Source of the DNA: Curvularia sp. ZM96
Lineage: Eukaryota > Ascomycota > Dothideomycetes > Pleosporales > Pleosporaceae
DNA length: 64,000 nt
Assembly (NCBI GenBank): GCA_022457065.1
Contig: JAJGBQ010000003.1
Coordinates: 3,038,001 to 3,102,000 of the forward strand
Direction of reading: 5' to 3'
Numbering within the stretch: the stretch's first letter is position 1; each line of letters begins with the position of its first letter. The position numbers were made by a program, and so were the translations under genes. Shown here in pieces: positions 34,801 to 46,630 of the stretch. The notes beneath the pieces were generated by a model. That model saw only the letters and a list, made by a program, of their open reading frames with translations, ran no database searches and was not told where the DNA came from.

Positions 34801-35449
34801 GGTGGTACAGTTCTGTCTGTAGTACTAGTCCTCCGATCAGCAAACGTTTGCAACAGGCGTCTTGGTGACGTGTAGAGGTTCGAATCTTACAATTACGTGT
34901 ATCCCGAGTATATGAGGCCGCTCGGGAAATTACAAGCCGAGAGAAATGTGTGGGGAATGCGAAGAGGCCAGCGTGTAGGTATCAAACGCAATGATTATCC
35001 CAGCGAGGATCCCGGTTGTGGCGGTGCGAGTTTTACTCTGATTGGGAAATACAGACTGAAAGCAGATTAATCTTGGATGAGACGCCTGACTCTAGTCCGT
35101 AAGCACAAAAGGCCGGAAGCGAAAGACACAGAAGGAGCGAGTATACTAATATAATAAATGGGCAGCCTGGCTTTTGGTTTCAAATCACACGTTGATGGGG
35201 CCACTGCGTGGATCCCCGAGCTTGTAGCAATGTGGCCATTACCAGAGGTGTGACGGTGGATCCTGATGGACCCTGGCGCAGGGCTGGAGGGGCAAAAGGC
35301 TGACGCTTGACGGACCGCTCTCGGTGCAGGATTGAATGAAACCCAACAAGAACCAAGCAACCAACCAAGAAAAAAGAATAGAGATAAGGAAGAGATAGTG
35401 AATTGTTCTGCGCTGTTGGCGGATTTCGACCGGTTCATCATCTCAAATC
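34801..35449. other. Divergent promoter of ERO1 and the rhodanese gene
   Basis: 649 bp between two ATGs facing away from each other. One further GCAACAGGCGTC sequence at 34850-34861 resembles the motif of the neighbouring gene-free interval. A TTCGAATC at 34876 resembles a T-loop, but no tRNA folds around it. Confidence 0.55.
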
Positions 35450-36071
35450 ATGGCCGAACCCACGCAAGCACCCACTGCTAGTTGGACTGATGCCTTCCCC
35501 GCGCCACGGATTACTGCGCCCTCGATATCACGCGAGGAAATTCTGTCAGATCTGTCCTCTCCCGAGTTGCTGCTCGTGGACGTGCGACGCACCGACTATG
35601 AGGGTGGCACCATTCGCGGAAGCATCAACTTGCCTGCGCATTCGTTTTACATGAACAGGGGCATCTTGTATGACCTGTGCCGACGGGCCGGCGTCAGGAG
35701 AGTTGCTTTTTACTGCGGTGAGTTTATGTTTTTTCGCCTCATCATGATCCTTGTGCCGGAGGAAGCGTTGGTAATGTCATCAAATGTTGAGCGCGTGTGG
35801 CGTGAGGTGCATACGACTTGGAAGCCTGTCTTGTTGAAATACAGCTGCATATGCATTCACCGACAACATTGGCTAAGACGTGCCAGGGTCATCCAACGGT
35901 AGAGGCCCCAGGTGCTCGGGCTGGTTTGCGGATTATATTGCTGAAAAAGGCGACGACAAGATCACGTCGTTGACGTTGGCTGGTGGCATCAAAGGCTGGG
36001 TCAAAGCTGGCGAACCTTATACACAGATCATGGATGGTTTCGAACCAGAGTATTGGAAGCAGTTTAATTAG
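35450..36071 (+). CDS. Rhodanese/Cdc25-like phosphatase-fold protein
   Basis: Two exons, 35450-35717 and 35887-36071, separated by a 169-nt intron, long for this window; 150 residues. The rhodanese fold is shown by LLLVDVRRTDYEGGTIRGSINLPA and, at the end, LAGGIKGWVKAGEPY. The catalytic loop is rebuilt by the splice: YC|GSSNGR gives the Cys-x5-Arg signature of Cdc25-type phosphatases and Acr2-type arsenate reductases, as in yeast Ych1 and Arr2. The intron therefore lies right after the nucleophilic Cys (codon 89). Arsenate reduction or phosphatase activity is inferred from the fold; substrate unknown. The stop lies only 84 bp from the left end of the transposon nest. Confidence 0.88.
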
Positions 36072-36155
36072 ACCTTTTTCAAAAGTATTTAGGCATTGGC
36101 AACATTAGTATTCTCGATTAAACGCGAAATGGGTATTTTACATGAACGTCGTATA

Positions 36156-36222
36156 ACGTGGTTCACAAGCGAGTCGCTCACCCAAGCGAGTCGCTCACGC
36201 CCCACCAGCGCGTCGACGTCGA
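36156..36222 (+). repeat. Left terminal inverted repeat of the outer pogo element
   Basis: 67 bp beginning ACGTGGTTCACAAGCG, a perfect inverse of 46631-46697. It contains AAGCGAGTCGCTCAC twice (36167-36181 and 36184-36198), two bases apart. Confidence 0.95.
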
Positions 36223-36558
36223 GACTATAACACGTCATGTCTCAACAACGTCAACATTTATTAGCCTATCCTGAATTAGATCTTTAGCTTGCTCTTTTTA
36301 ATATCTAATCGCAACGTGTTTAAAGCCAAAGACGTGCTGCCTCTATCTATAACGTGCCTTAAAGAACCCTATCTGACTAACGCGCTGGGAAGCGCCCTCG
36401 ACGCGACTGCGAAGCGAATTTAAAGCGCTTAAACAAACTAGAAGAGGAGGCTATAGTTAGGCGTGTTCTTAAGGAGTCTACGCGAGGATTTGCGCCTACA
36501 AAGCCTGACGTTCGAGCAATGGCTGATAAACTCCTACATAAGCGTGGGAGCAACCCTG

Positions 36559-36980
36559 TGTTACGAACCTGAAGGAAGGAGGCACGGCGGTTAAGTTAAG
36601 GAACATCGACGCCCAGTCGATGGGGCCATATATAACGCGGGGGTCAGTGTCACGTGACTCCCTCGGACCTCTATGTACGAGGAGGGGTCTTAGCAGACTT
36701 CTCGTATATAAGCTATAGAGGAAAGCTCCTCGTATATAAGCTACCAAGCAATTCTTAGACTCCTCTAACTAAGAGTTACGAGTATTATAAGTATATAGGA
36801 ACAGGTATTAAGCCCTTATAGCTTAATATATTTAACTTAAGTTACGAGTATAAGTATAATACTAGAGTTACTTATAGAGATACTATTTATACTACCCTAT
36901 TACTTTATCCGCGAAAACTAACCTTAGAGTCTTAACACTAGAAGTCTTATATTACTTCTACTTAAGATCTACTCTTAACA
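36559..36980 (+). repeat. Left (5') LTR, 422 bp
   Basis: Begins TGTTACGAAC and ends CTCTTAACA. Same length as the right LTR, and all differences I compared are transitions. Confidence 0.93.
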
Positions 36981-37049
36981 CTTTAAATACCCTCACAATA
37001 AGCGATATTGCTATAAATACCCTAGACGCTTTCTAGACTAGAGGATCCG

Positions 37050-40000
37050 CCAACCTTAGTAACAAACCCGACTTGTACTATAGCGACTACAACAAGCTTA
37101 AAGCTTGGCTTTTCTAGGTCGACTGTTACTTCTATCTTTAGGACGAAAGAATCGCGAATAACGACAAGATTGTTTTAGCTACTACTTATCTCTAAGGTAA
37201 TATAGAAAAATAGGCTAACCTAATTATCTAACGATACATAGACGACTCTATTAAAGATATAGATAATACTACTCTAGTTAAAGATTAGGACGCTTTTAAA
37301 ATTAAGATGCGATAGAACTTCTTACTATTTAAAGAATTAGTAGTTGCGGAATAAAAAATTCAGACTCTATAATAGACTAGGCCTGCCGCTAACTACACGA
37401 CCCTATTCTAATAGTACGCCACGAGAATTAACTAGAATAATAACGCTTTTATGCGAATATACAAGCAAGGTCTTAAACTCTCCGTGCGTAGGGAACTTAT
37501 AAGGACTAGAACCTTAATTACTAATCTAGAGGAACTTATAACTAAGGCCGTGAGATTAGACAACGAACTTTATAAACTCGTATTAGAAGAACGACTGTTT
37601 ACAAAGAGAACGCGCAACTAGAGAAGCTCGAACAATCAGCCTCGATAAAACTAATACTAACGTTCACAGCCTAATATAGGAAAGTAGCAAAGCTATACTT
37701 CTAAGACTCTAGAAGCCTACTATAGATTCGGTATAGAACCTATACACCTCGATAACCTTAATAAAGGCAAGGGGCTAGGAAGAAATAACAAGGAACGAGC
37801 TAAAAAGACGTTTAACTACTATAAGTATAGTAAGAAAGGCTATATAGCACGAGATTGCCGAAGTATAGACACGAATAAGATTAAGCGACAACTTAATATA
37901 ATACAAAGGAAATTAGAACTTAATAATAATAAGAAATAGAATATTATTACCCGACTAACACTAACCACACCTAAAGAAGAAGAAGAACTTCTTAAGAGAT
38001 TTAAAGATATTACTCTTACAGCTCTAGAAGCATCTAATAAGAATAACGAACCTCTAAGTAATAAGAAATACGAGACACCTAAGAAAGTAGAAGAACCTTA
38101 GATGTCTAAAACTAAGTATTAGAAGATAGCTAGCTTTAAGAAGAAGTATTAACTAGCCACACTAGCACGATTGTCTAGTTAAGACAACATATACTACGTA
38201 GAAACCTAGATATAGAAGCTAAATAAAATACTTAGAGAAGAACACCACGTTTATAACTACATAGCACTAGGTGTACTACTCTAAATGTACTATAATATGT
38301 AGTATCTCCGCTCTAAGATCGACTTCTACGAAATTAAAACTATACAAACTCTACCTAACTATGCGCACATTACTACTAATATTAATAGGCTGTAAGAAAG
38401 AACATACTAGTATAAGAAATACTAGTACTAATCTTGTAAGTAGAGAAAATTAGATATGCCGTAATAGGCATAAAAGGTATAAGAGGCCTAGACTAACGAT
38501 AATATATACTAAATTAGTTAATATTAGTATAACGTAAATAACCCGTAACATAGTAAGTTATACTAGACTACATATACTACTAAGTTCTGCCTAGCATACT
38601 AGAACGCTAAATAGAACGAAGAATAGTTACTAAAGAAGGTTTAAGAAGAACCCTAATATAAATAGAATTAGTACGAATATAACAATAATCTATACGCTAA
38701 ACATCTATAGAAGAAAAGAGAAACGATCTATTTTCTAGAATACGAAAACGTAGAAGACGTTATTTATATATAGATTATATACGCGAACAAAGACGGCACT
38801 ACTAGAGAGTATAACTAGCCGTACTAGCAAATATGCCTAAGTAAGGAGTACAATAAGCACTAAGACGCTAAAGAATATTATAGTTACGAAAAACTACAGT
38901 CTTTTTTAGGCTAGTAATACGAGAATACGGTCCTTCTAGGGAAATTAACTTAGTAAACTCTCTAGAATTAATTAAGCTTATAGTAAAGCTTAATAGAATA
39001 CGGATATAGGTACTAGTAGATTCGGGAGCATAGGATAACTACGTTTTAGCGTACGTAGCTAAGAAAGCAGGCCTTTCGCAGCTATAGAAATAACACTTGT
39101 ACCTACTACATATTACTACTAGCGAGTTAATGCTAAAAAGAAACAAGATAATACACAAAGTTAGATAAGTGACGCTTAGTATCTAAGAGTATAAGAAGAA
39201 AATTAACCTAGACGTTCTTAGACTAGCTATCTATAATATTATATTAGGACTCCTATAGCTATAGAAACACAACCTACGGATTGACTAGAAGTTAAAGGTG
39301 TTTTAATTTAAGTGCTACGGACTAGACGCAACCGTAAGCTAGCCTAGATATTAGTAGAGTTTAATAACAGATAAGAGTAACATTGCTAAGTAGTATAATA
39401 ACGTAGAAAGAGAAGCGTACTCAAAAGGTAGTTCCTAGAATAGGAAGCTAAACCTAGTAGATACCAATACTAGGCTAACGGATTACGAAGCTAGAGGTAA
39501 ATAGAAGAAGAGCGCAACTCTAGAGATCCCTAAACAATATAGAAGATTTAAATATCTATTTTAAAAAGTAGTAGACGAATAAGCGTTACTAAAGTATTAA
39601 CTCTAGGACTATAAGATAGTCTTACAGGAAGGAAAGTAACTAACTTTTAGCCTAATTTATTAGTAATTAGAACGAGAACTTGTAGTACTACGAGAGTATC
39701 TAGATAAGTTATTAGCTAAAGGCTATATACAACCATTAATATCTCTAGCAGGATATCTAGTTATATTTATACTAAAGAAGGACGGAATAGATCGACTATA
39801 CGTCGACTATAGAAAACTAAACGACATTACGGTTAAGAATTAATACCTACTACTAAATATTAAAGAACTCTAGAATTAATTGTCTCGAGCAAAGATCTTT
39901 ACAGCACTAGATCTAAGAGACGGATACTATCTTATTAGAATTAAGAAAGGTGAAGAATAGAAAACAGCTTTTTAAATAAGATATAGATATTTTAAATACA

Positions 40001-42310
40001 CAGTTATGCCGTTTAGGCTTATAAATGCCCTAGCTACATTTTAAGCACTTATTAATAACGTACTTAGACCCTATTTAGATATATTCGTTATCGCCTACCT
40101 AGATAATATCCTAATCTACTTAGAGAATAAGAAGAACCACACTAGACACGTTATAAAAGTACTTTAAGCTCTTAACGACTATAGCCTTTAACTTAAGCTA
40201 AAGAAGTATAAATTTTATAAGACTAAGGTTAACTTTCTAGGCTACGTAGTAGGGATAAACGGAGTATAAATAAGTAAAGAAAAGATTAAAGTTATTAAGA
40301 ACTAGCCAACACTGAAGAACGTCACGGACATTTAATCGTTTCTTAGATTCGTAAACTTTAACTAAGAATTTATTAAGGACTACTTAAAGATCGCGATACT
40401 AATAACGCGACTTACACGAAAAGATACCCTATAGAACTAGGATAAAAAGGCTAATAATATCTTTAAGATACTTAAGAAAGCATATATTATACTACTATAC
40501 TTTAGAATATTTATTTTAGGAGTACTACTAAAATTCGAAACTAACGTATTAGACTTAGCCCTAGAAGGCTGCGCTAGCATCTATATTAATAGTAAATAGC
40601 ATCTAATAGCATACTACTTAAGAAAGTTCTTAGGACTAGAAGAACGATACGACGTACACGACAAGAAACTACTCGCGATAGTTACATGCCTAAAATATTA
40701 GAGAGTATACGTAGAAAGCTGCTTAGAACTTACCGTCTATATAAATTATAAGAACTTAGTACACTTCACTACTATAAAACCTCTTAACTAACGCTAGACC
40801 TAATAGGCTAAGCTACTAGGATAATATAAGTTTAAGATAGTGTACACACTAGAAAAAGAAAATAGTAGAGCAGACGCTCTTAGCTAAAGACTAGATATCG
40901 TAGGAACTAAAGAAGTTATTAATACTACGATACTTAAGTAAAACGAAGATAGATCTCTAGAACTAGTAAGGACTATTAATAGAATACTTAAAATTAGGAA
41001 CAATATACCTAAAGACTAATAAGAAGAAATTATTTAATAACACCACGACGACCTAGTACACGGACACCCTAGGATCGCTAGAATAATAGAACTAATTCGA
41101 CGAAACTACGAATTTAGTAAAATAAAGGATAAGATTATAGCTTTTATTACTAAATGCGAACAATACTAGAAGAATAAGTATAGCACTTATACACTATATA
41201 GAGAAATACAAGCTTAAGAACTGCTAGATATATTTTAGATAGACATCTCTATAGACTTCGTAATAGAACTACTAGTCTTAAAGGACCCTATAACTAATAT
41301 TAGCTACGACGTAATCCTAGTTGTAGTAGATAGGTTTACTAAATACGTAGTATATATCGCATTTAGGAAAGATTACGACGTAGAATAACTTACACACATA
41401 TTCTACGATAGAATTATAAGAAACTACGGAATACTAAAGTTAATTACTAGCGATAGAGACAAGCTCTTTACGTCAAACTTTTAGATAACCTTAATAGCAA
41501 TAATAGGAATAAAAAGGAAGCTATCTATAGCTTACTATCTAGAAACTAATAGACAAACAGAAAGAATAAATAGAACTATAAAAATATATCTACGCATCTA
41601 TACTAATTACTAGTAAGATAATTAGGTATAGCTACTACTAATAGCATAACTAGCGTATAATAATAAAATATTAGAATCTATAGGACAAATACTATTCTAT
41701 ATAAACTACGGGAGATACCTAAATCTCTTTACTAGAACACTATCTAGTATAAAAATAGAAGTAGCTATTATAACGGCTAAAGAATTAAAGAAAATATACG
41801 AACGATTACGAGAATTACTTAAAAAGATATAACGCTAGAGTATTTTATATATTAACTAGAAAAGAAAAATAGCACCTTAGCTAAAGAAGGGGGATAAAGT
41901 ATACCTACTTACGAAGAACCTTTAAACGAAACGACTAAGTAAAGGATTAGACAACGTTAAGGTTAGACTATTTTTAATTTTAAAGTAAAACAGACTAGTA
42001 ATATATATATTAGATCTACTACTAGACGCTAAGATACACCTAAGATTCTATGTTAAACTATTAGAACTAGTAGACTCTAAAACGCTGCTATAAGAAACAT
42101 TTCACTACAAGATAGAAGAAGACGACGAATACGACGTAGAAGACCTCTAAGAGTACTAAGAAACTAGAAGGAACGATTTTAGAGACGACGACTTCTACTA
42201 AGAATAGCTAGTTAAATAGAAAGGATACCTAGAATTAGAAAATATATAGGAACCCGAAGCTAATCTACAAAACTATTAGTAACTACTAAAGAAATACTAA
42301 AAACAAAATA
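37050..42310 (+). pseudogene. Degenerate gag-pol with C-terminal chromodomain
   Basis: Read on plus, across many stops. Gag ends in a zinc knuckle at about 37810-37865 whose cysteines are mostly Tyr (reading YYKYSKKGYIARDC). Protease has DSGA at about 39018. RT shows VDYRKLN at about 39802 and YLDNIL at about 40097. RNase H has EERYDVHDKKLLAIV at about 40640. Integrase shows a C-terminal zinc-finger cysteine near 41155 and TSDRDK (catalytic Asp) near 41448. A chromodomain lies at about 42196-42290 (KGYLELEN, EPEANL). Coordinates are approximate, and no intact frame longer than about 60 codons remains. Confidence 0.85.
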
Positions 42311-42991
42311 ATATCTACTATTACACTAGAAGAGTAAAGCTAATAAAAAGAAAACCTAACGAAATAAGATTCTATAATAAACCTATAACACCGTAGAAAT
42401 TATAAAAAGAAATACGTACTATTAAGAAGAGAAAATAGAAGTATCGCTAGAATTTGAGGGCGAGGCGAGGGCGTCTAAGGACCCTAAAGTACTCTATATA
42501 ACTAGCGAAAACCCTACTAACGTATCTACTATAGGGTAATCTAGAGACTCTTACGCATCTACGTCATTACTATCTTCGCGCAAGGTATTCGCTAGACATA
42601 TAGTCTTTTTCGTAGCACGCTCCTTAGCCTACTTTAAAATCTTCTTATTCTATATTAAACGCGAAATTACCTAAGCTAATAATTACTTATCTTTATCTAC
42701 CTTCTTTTAATACTCTTTACGAGTCTTGTCTAAGAACACCTACGATATATTAATATATAGGTGACCTAGACGAGTGTACTTAGAGCACTTTAAACGCTTG
42801 CCGTTAACCTCGGGCATCGCGACGCACTAATAGTTATTTGTGAAATAATAATCGTAGAGGATAGGCGCAGGAAGGCCGTTGCAACAAATTTTAAGAGTAA
42901 GACGAAGATGTTCTTTAGACCTAGGGGTAAACATTATTAGCCACAGGTATATAGAAAAGCTTGAGAACAAGCTTAGGAAGGAGAGAGATAG

Positions 42992-43413
42992 TATTACGAA
43001 TCTAAAGGAAGAAGGCACGGCGGTTAAGTTAAGGAATATTAACGCCTAGTTGATAGGGTCATATGTAACGCGGGGGTTAGTGTCACGTGACTCTCTTAGA
43101 CCTCTATATACAAGAAGGGGTCTTAGTAGACTCCTCGTATATAAGCTATAGAGGAAAGCTCCTCGTATATAAGCTACTGAGCAATTCTCGGACTCCTCTA
43201 ACTAAGAGTTACGAGTATTATAAGTATATAGGAATAGACATTAAGCTCTTATAGCTCGATGTGTTTAACTTAAGTTACGAGTATAAGTATAATACTAGAG
43301 TTACTTATAGAGATACTATTTATACTACCCTGTTGCTTTATCCGCGAAAACTAACCTTAGAGTCTTGACACTAGAAGTCTTATATTACTTCCACTCAAGA
43401 TCCACTCTTAACA
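42992..43413 (+). repeat. Right (3') LTR, 422 bp
   Basis: Begins TATTACGAAT (the TG start changed to TA) and ends CTCTTAACA. Followed by the CCCTG target duplication. Confidence 0.93.
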
Positions 43414-44418
43414 CCCTGTTAGCAAGAACTAGATTGACAACTTTGTTAAGAGGACTCCTGAGCTCCGCACGCGCTAGAGCCGTCCCTACGATTACTAGCG
43501 AGCTACCTGCGAGGACCTAGCGGCTATCTAGCGCTAGTTCGACTTAGTCTAGGTAATAAAGCAGAAGTAGGGTATTATAGACGACGATATCTATAACTTT
43601 GACGAAACTGGCTTTATAATAGGTAAGATTTTATTATAGTTAGTTATTATAGTATTAGAGAGATATAGAAAAAAGAAGCGGATATAGCTAGGCAACCGTG
43701 AGTAGGTTACTGTAATCTAAGGCGTAGGCGCGTTAGGTCGCCGGCTACCTCTCTTCGTTATCTTTACGGGCAAGGTGCTTATCGACGTCTAGTTTAAAGA
43801 CCTGCCTGCTGACTAGGTGCTTAAAGTTAGCCCTAATAGCTAGACGAATAATTAGCTTGCTCTTGCGTGGTTAGAGTACTTTAATACCTATATAAAGAGG
43901 CAGACTATAGGTAGGTATCGACTACTTATTATTAACGGCTATAAGAGCTACTACTCGATCGATTTTTAGGATCTTTGCAAGGAGAAGAATATTGTTCTTC
44001 TCTGTATGCCTGCGCACTCGTCTCACCTGTTGCAGCCCCTTAATGTCGCCTGCTTCTCGCCGTTAAAGCGCAAGTATGGCGACTCGATCTTAGGCTTGGC
44101 ACGCAACCGCACCAGCTATATTAGTAAGGAGACCTTCCTGCTAGTCTTTAAGGCTGCTTTTAAGCAGTCTATTACGAAGGAGAATATCTAAGCTGGCTTT
44201 AGAGGCGCTGGTCTAGTCCTACATGACCTACAGGCTGTGCTATCTAAGCTTGATGTAGTGGTGCAGACACTATATTAATCACCTTAATAGGTAGCCACCT
44301 AGGAGGCGCAGACGCCACGCAACGCGCGCGAAGTCGAGGCTCAAATTGGTCTTATTTAATAGAGCGTGAGAAAGCGCCGTGGGTCTTCTACTAATTTACT
44401 TACTAAGCAGATTGCGTA

Positions 44419-44464
44419 ACGTGCGGGATCAGTAAGCTGCGCGGATCAGTAAGCTGCGCACCCC
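44419..44464 (+). repeat. Left inverted repeat of the inner pogo element
   Basis: 46 bp starting ACGTGCGGGATCAG. Contains GGATCAGTAAGCTGCGC twice, back to back (44426-44442 and 44443-44459). Confidence 0.93.
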
Positions 44465-44500
44465 ACCCAACCTGACGCGACTCTCTCCACAACTACCACA

Positions 44501-46126
44501 ATGCCGCGACAACAGCGCTCTATACAGACTTCTCGTGAAGGTAGACTTTGTCTTGCTATAGTATCGTATTAAAGTAACTAAAAACAATCTCTCCGTGCCC
44601 TTGCAGCAGCGTACGATGTGCTAGAATTAACGCTACGAACGCGTCTCCGCGGTACCTAGCCACGATCAGAGACAGTCTCTGTTAATTGAAAGCTATCGCC
44701 AATTAAAGAGCAGTCTCTTATATAGTAGATCCTAAACCTTAATTAGCGTGGTTTTCTAGCCCGTATTATCGACGTACGACGAATGGTAGACGCTCTACTT
44801 GCTGCGCGTGGTTAAGATCCACCTCTACCACCTACAGGCAAGAAGTGGGTATCGCGATTTATCTAAAGCCAGCTAGAGCTTTAGACAAAGTGGACTAGAA
44901 GGTTGCATAGTCAGCGCGCCTCCTGCGAGGATTCTATCGCAATTACAGCCTAGTTTAAGCTAGTAGAGGAGACGCGTTAGACGTACGGCATTCTAGATCA
45001 AGATATCTACAACTTTGACGAGACTGGATTCGCCATGGGCGTCGCTGGGACGTTAAAAGTAGTCACTAGCGCCGATAGAGTAGGTAGAGCAGTCGTCGTC
45101 TAGCCAGGCAATCGCGAGTGGGTAACAGCTATCGAGTGCGTCAGCGCGTTAGGCTGGTGTCTTCCACCGTTCATGATACTGTCTGGTAAAGTCCACCAGG
45201 CTAGCTGGTACGATAGGCTCCCACTCGACTGGACTATTAGCGTCTCAGGCAACGGCTGGACGACAGATGAGCTTGGTGTAGAGTGGGTGAAGCACTTCAA
45301 TTAGCATACAGCCGCTCGTACAGCTGGAGTCTATCGACTTCTTATTCTAGACGGCCACGGCAGCCACGCAACGCCAGAGTTCGATCAGTACTGCACTGAT
45401 AATAAGATTATTACTCTCTGCATGCCGCCTCACACGTCGCATCTCCTCTAGCCGCTTGATGTAAGCTGCTTCTCCCCACTTAAGCGCGCGTACGGACGTG
45501 AGGTTGAGGAGCTCGCCCGTCAAGGCGTCTACCATGTCGACAAAGTAGACTTTCTCGCAGTCTATATACGGATCCGACAGACAGTTTTCACTTAGCAGAA
45601 CATCTAGGCAGGCTTTCAAGCAACAGGCCTTGTCCCTCTCTATCTAGAGCGTGTTCTATCATCGCTGACAGTCGTCCGGACGCCATCTCCACTACAGATA
45701 AATGCAGGTAGTAGTGCTATAACGCAGGCAGAAACGCCACATATAGTAGCACAGCTTCAGCAGCAGGTACTCTATCTCCAAGAGCGGCTACGCCGGCAGT
45801 CAGACAGCCCAACAAGCGTTGCTATACGCCAGCTTGCAAAGAGTGCTCAGCTTGCAATGCAATCAGCAACAATACTTCTAGAGGAAAATAAGAAGCTACG
45901 TATAGCCCACCAGCGCCAACGCCAAAAGCAAGATCAGCGGCGTCAATATATTACTTCTAGTAGAGCTCTCCAGGTGCGACAGGCTCAGCAGCTTGCTGTA
46001 GAGACAGAAAGAGTAGTTGTAGAGGCTAAGCAGAGTGAGAGCAGTCAGCGACGTCAGCGCGCGCCGCCAACGTGCACGAAGTGCCATATCCAAGGACACA
46101 CTCGCACTACGTGTAAGACTAGATAA
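44501..46126 (+). pseudogene. Inner pogo transposase with stops
   Basis: Begins MPRQQRSIQTSREGR (psq-type HTH), then a CENP-B-type HTH (PPTGKKWVSRF), the DDE_1 region with DQDIYNFDETGFAMGVAG near 44998 and LLILDGHGSHATPEFDQYC near 45337, the conserved SCFSPLKRAYGREVEEL block near 45466, a coiled-coil-like Gln-rich stretch with SATILLEENKKLRIAHQRQ, and a C-terminal CCHC knuckle CTKCHIQGHTRTTC before TAA. Several in-frame stops, mainly TAG, interrupt the N-terminal two thirds; from 45857 to 46126 it is open. Confidence 0.85.
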
Positions 46127-46205
46127 TGAATTATATCTCTCAATTTTATCTTATTTTATTGCGTTGTTGTGGCTCAATTGCACAGAACGTCAGGTCAAGT
46201 TAGGC

Positions 46206-46251
46206 GGGGTGCGCAGCTTACTGATCCGCGCAGCTTACTGATCCCGCACGT
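46206..46251 (-). repeat. Right inverted repeat of the inner pogo element
   Basis: Perfect inverse of 44419-44464; the doubled 17-mer lies at 46211-46227 and 46228-46244. Confidence 0.93.
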
Positions 46252-46630
46252 TAGTTGAGTAAGGGGGCTTAGCAAATAGTACATAAAATAATGCTTATAA
46301 TGGAGGAAATGAGTACTCTTCGAGCAGCTCTAGACGAATTAAATAAGCGTAAGAGCCGTAAGTGGCGATACGTACGGACAGAAGAGACTCTTACTGTAGG
46401 TGAGGTACAAGAAGTATTAGCTGAACAGGCGGGTAGCAGTCGTGGCGACGGTGAGAGTGCGTCGAAGAGGGTGCGAGGAGAGAGGCGGTGCGGGCGTTGC
46501 AAGCAGACTGGACACAACGCCCGTACTTGCGCAGTTGAGATAGATAGTGCAAGTAATAGTAGCGATTCTGATAATTGATTTAGTATATTAGAATATTTTA
46601 TTAACTGTGATAAAAGACTGTGATAACGTG

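Larger units (their letters stand above)
36559..43413 (+). mobile_element. Ty3/Gypsy chromovirus-like LTR retrotransposon, RIP-inactivated
   Basis: 6,855 bp with two 422-bp LTRs, flanked by CCCTG at 36554-36558 and 43414-43418, a 5-bp target duplication. The purine tract GGAAGGAGAGAGATA just before the right LTR fits a polypurine tract. The order of domains (protease, RT, RNase H, integrase, chromodomain) is that of Ty3/Gypsy. The body is strongly AT-rich with a dense array of TAG/TAA stops. It inserted into the HTH region of the outer pogo element. Confidence 0.92.
44419..46251 (+). mobile_element. Inner pogo-type DNA transposon, 1.83 kb
   Basis: Lies inside the outer pogo element, between its catalytic region and its zinc-knuckle C-terminus. 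Inverted repeats are perfect for 46 bp, then degenerate. TA duplications at 44417-44418 and 46252-46253. Its sequence and inverted repeats differ from those of the outer element, so it is a separate family with the same design. It has stops but far fewer than the retrotransposon. Confidence 0.93.
36240..46578 (+). pseudogene. Outer pogo transposase, three disrupted segments
   Basis: Segment A (36240-36553) runs from the ATG through the N-terminal HTH region to a CENP-B-type HTH (APTKPDVRAMADKLL) where the retrotransposon is inserted. Segment B (43419-44416) resumes that HTH and holds the DDE_1 catalytic region: DDDIYNFDETGF near 43577 and the conserved block AHSSHLLQPLNVACFSPLKR near 44009. 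Segment C (46254-46578) is the C-terminus, open for 95 codons, with a CCHC knuckle CGRCKQTGHNARTC. Stops in A and B are mostly TAG/TAA at former Gln or Trp codons. Confidence 0.85.

Noticed and set aside
34860..34900. T-loop-like TTCGAATC upstream of ERO1
   Set aside because: The flanking stem does not pair and no tRNA fold is possible around it.
36270..42500. Short AT-rich open frames in the nest as possible genes
   Set aside because: They are fragments of RIP-mutated gag-pol and transposase; stops replace former Gln and Trp codons.
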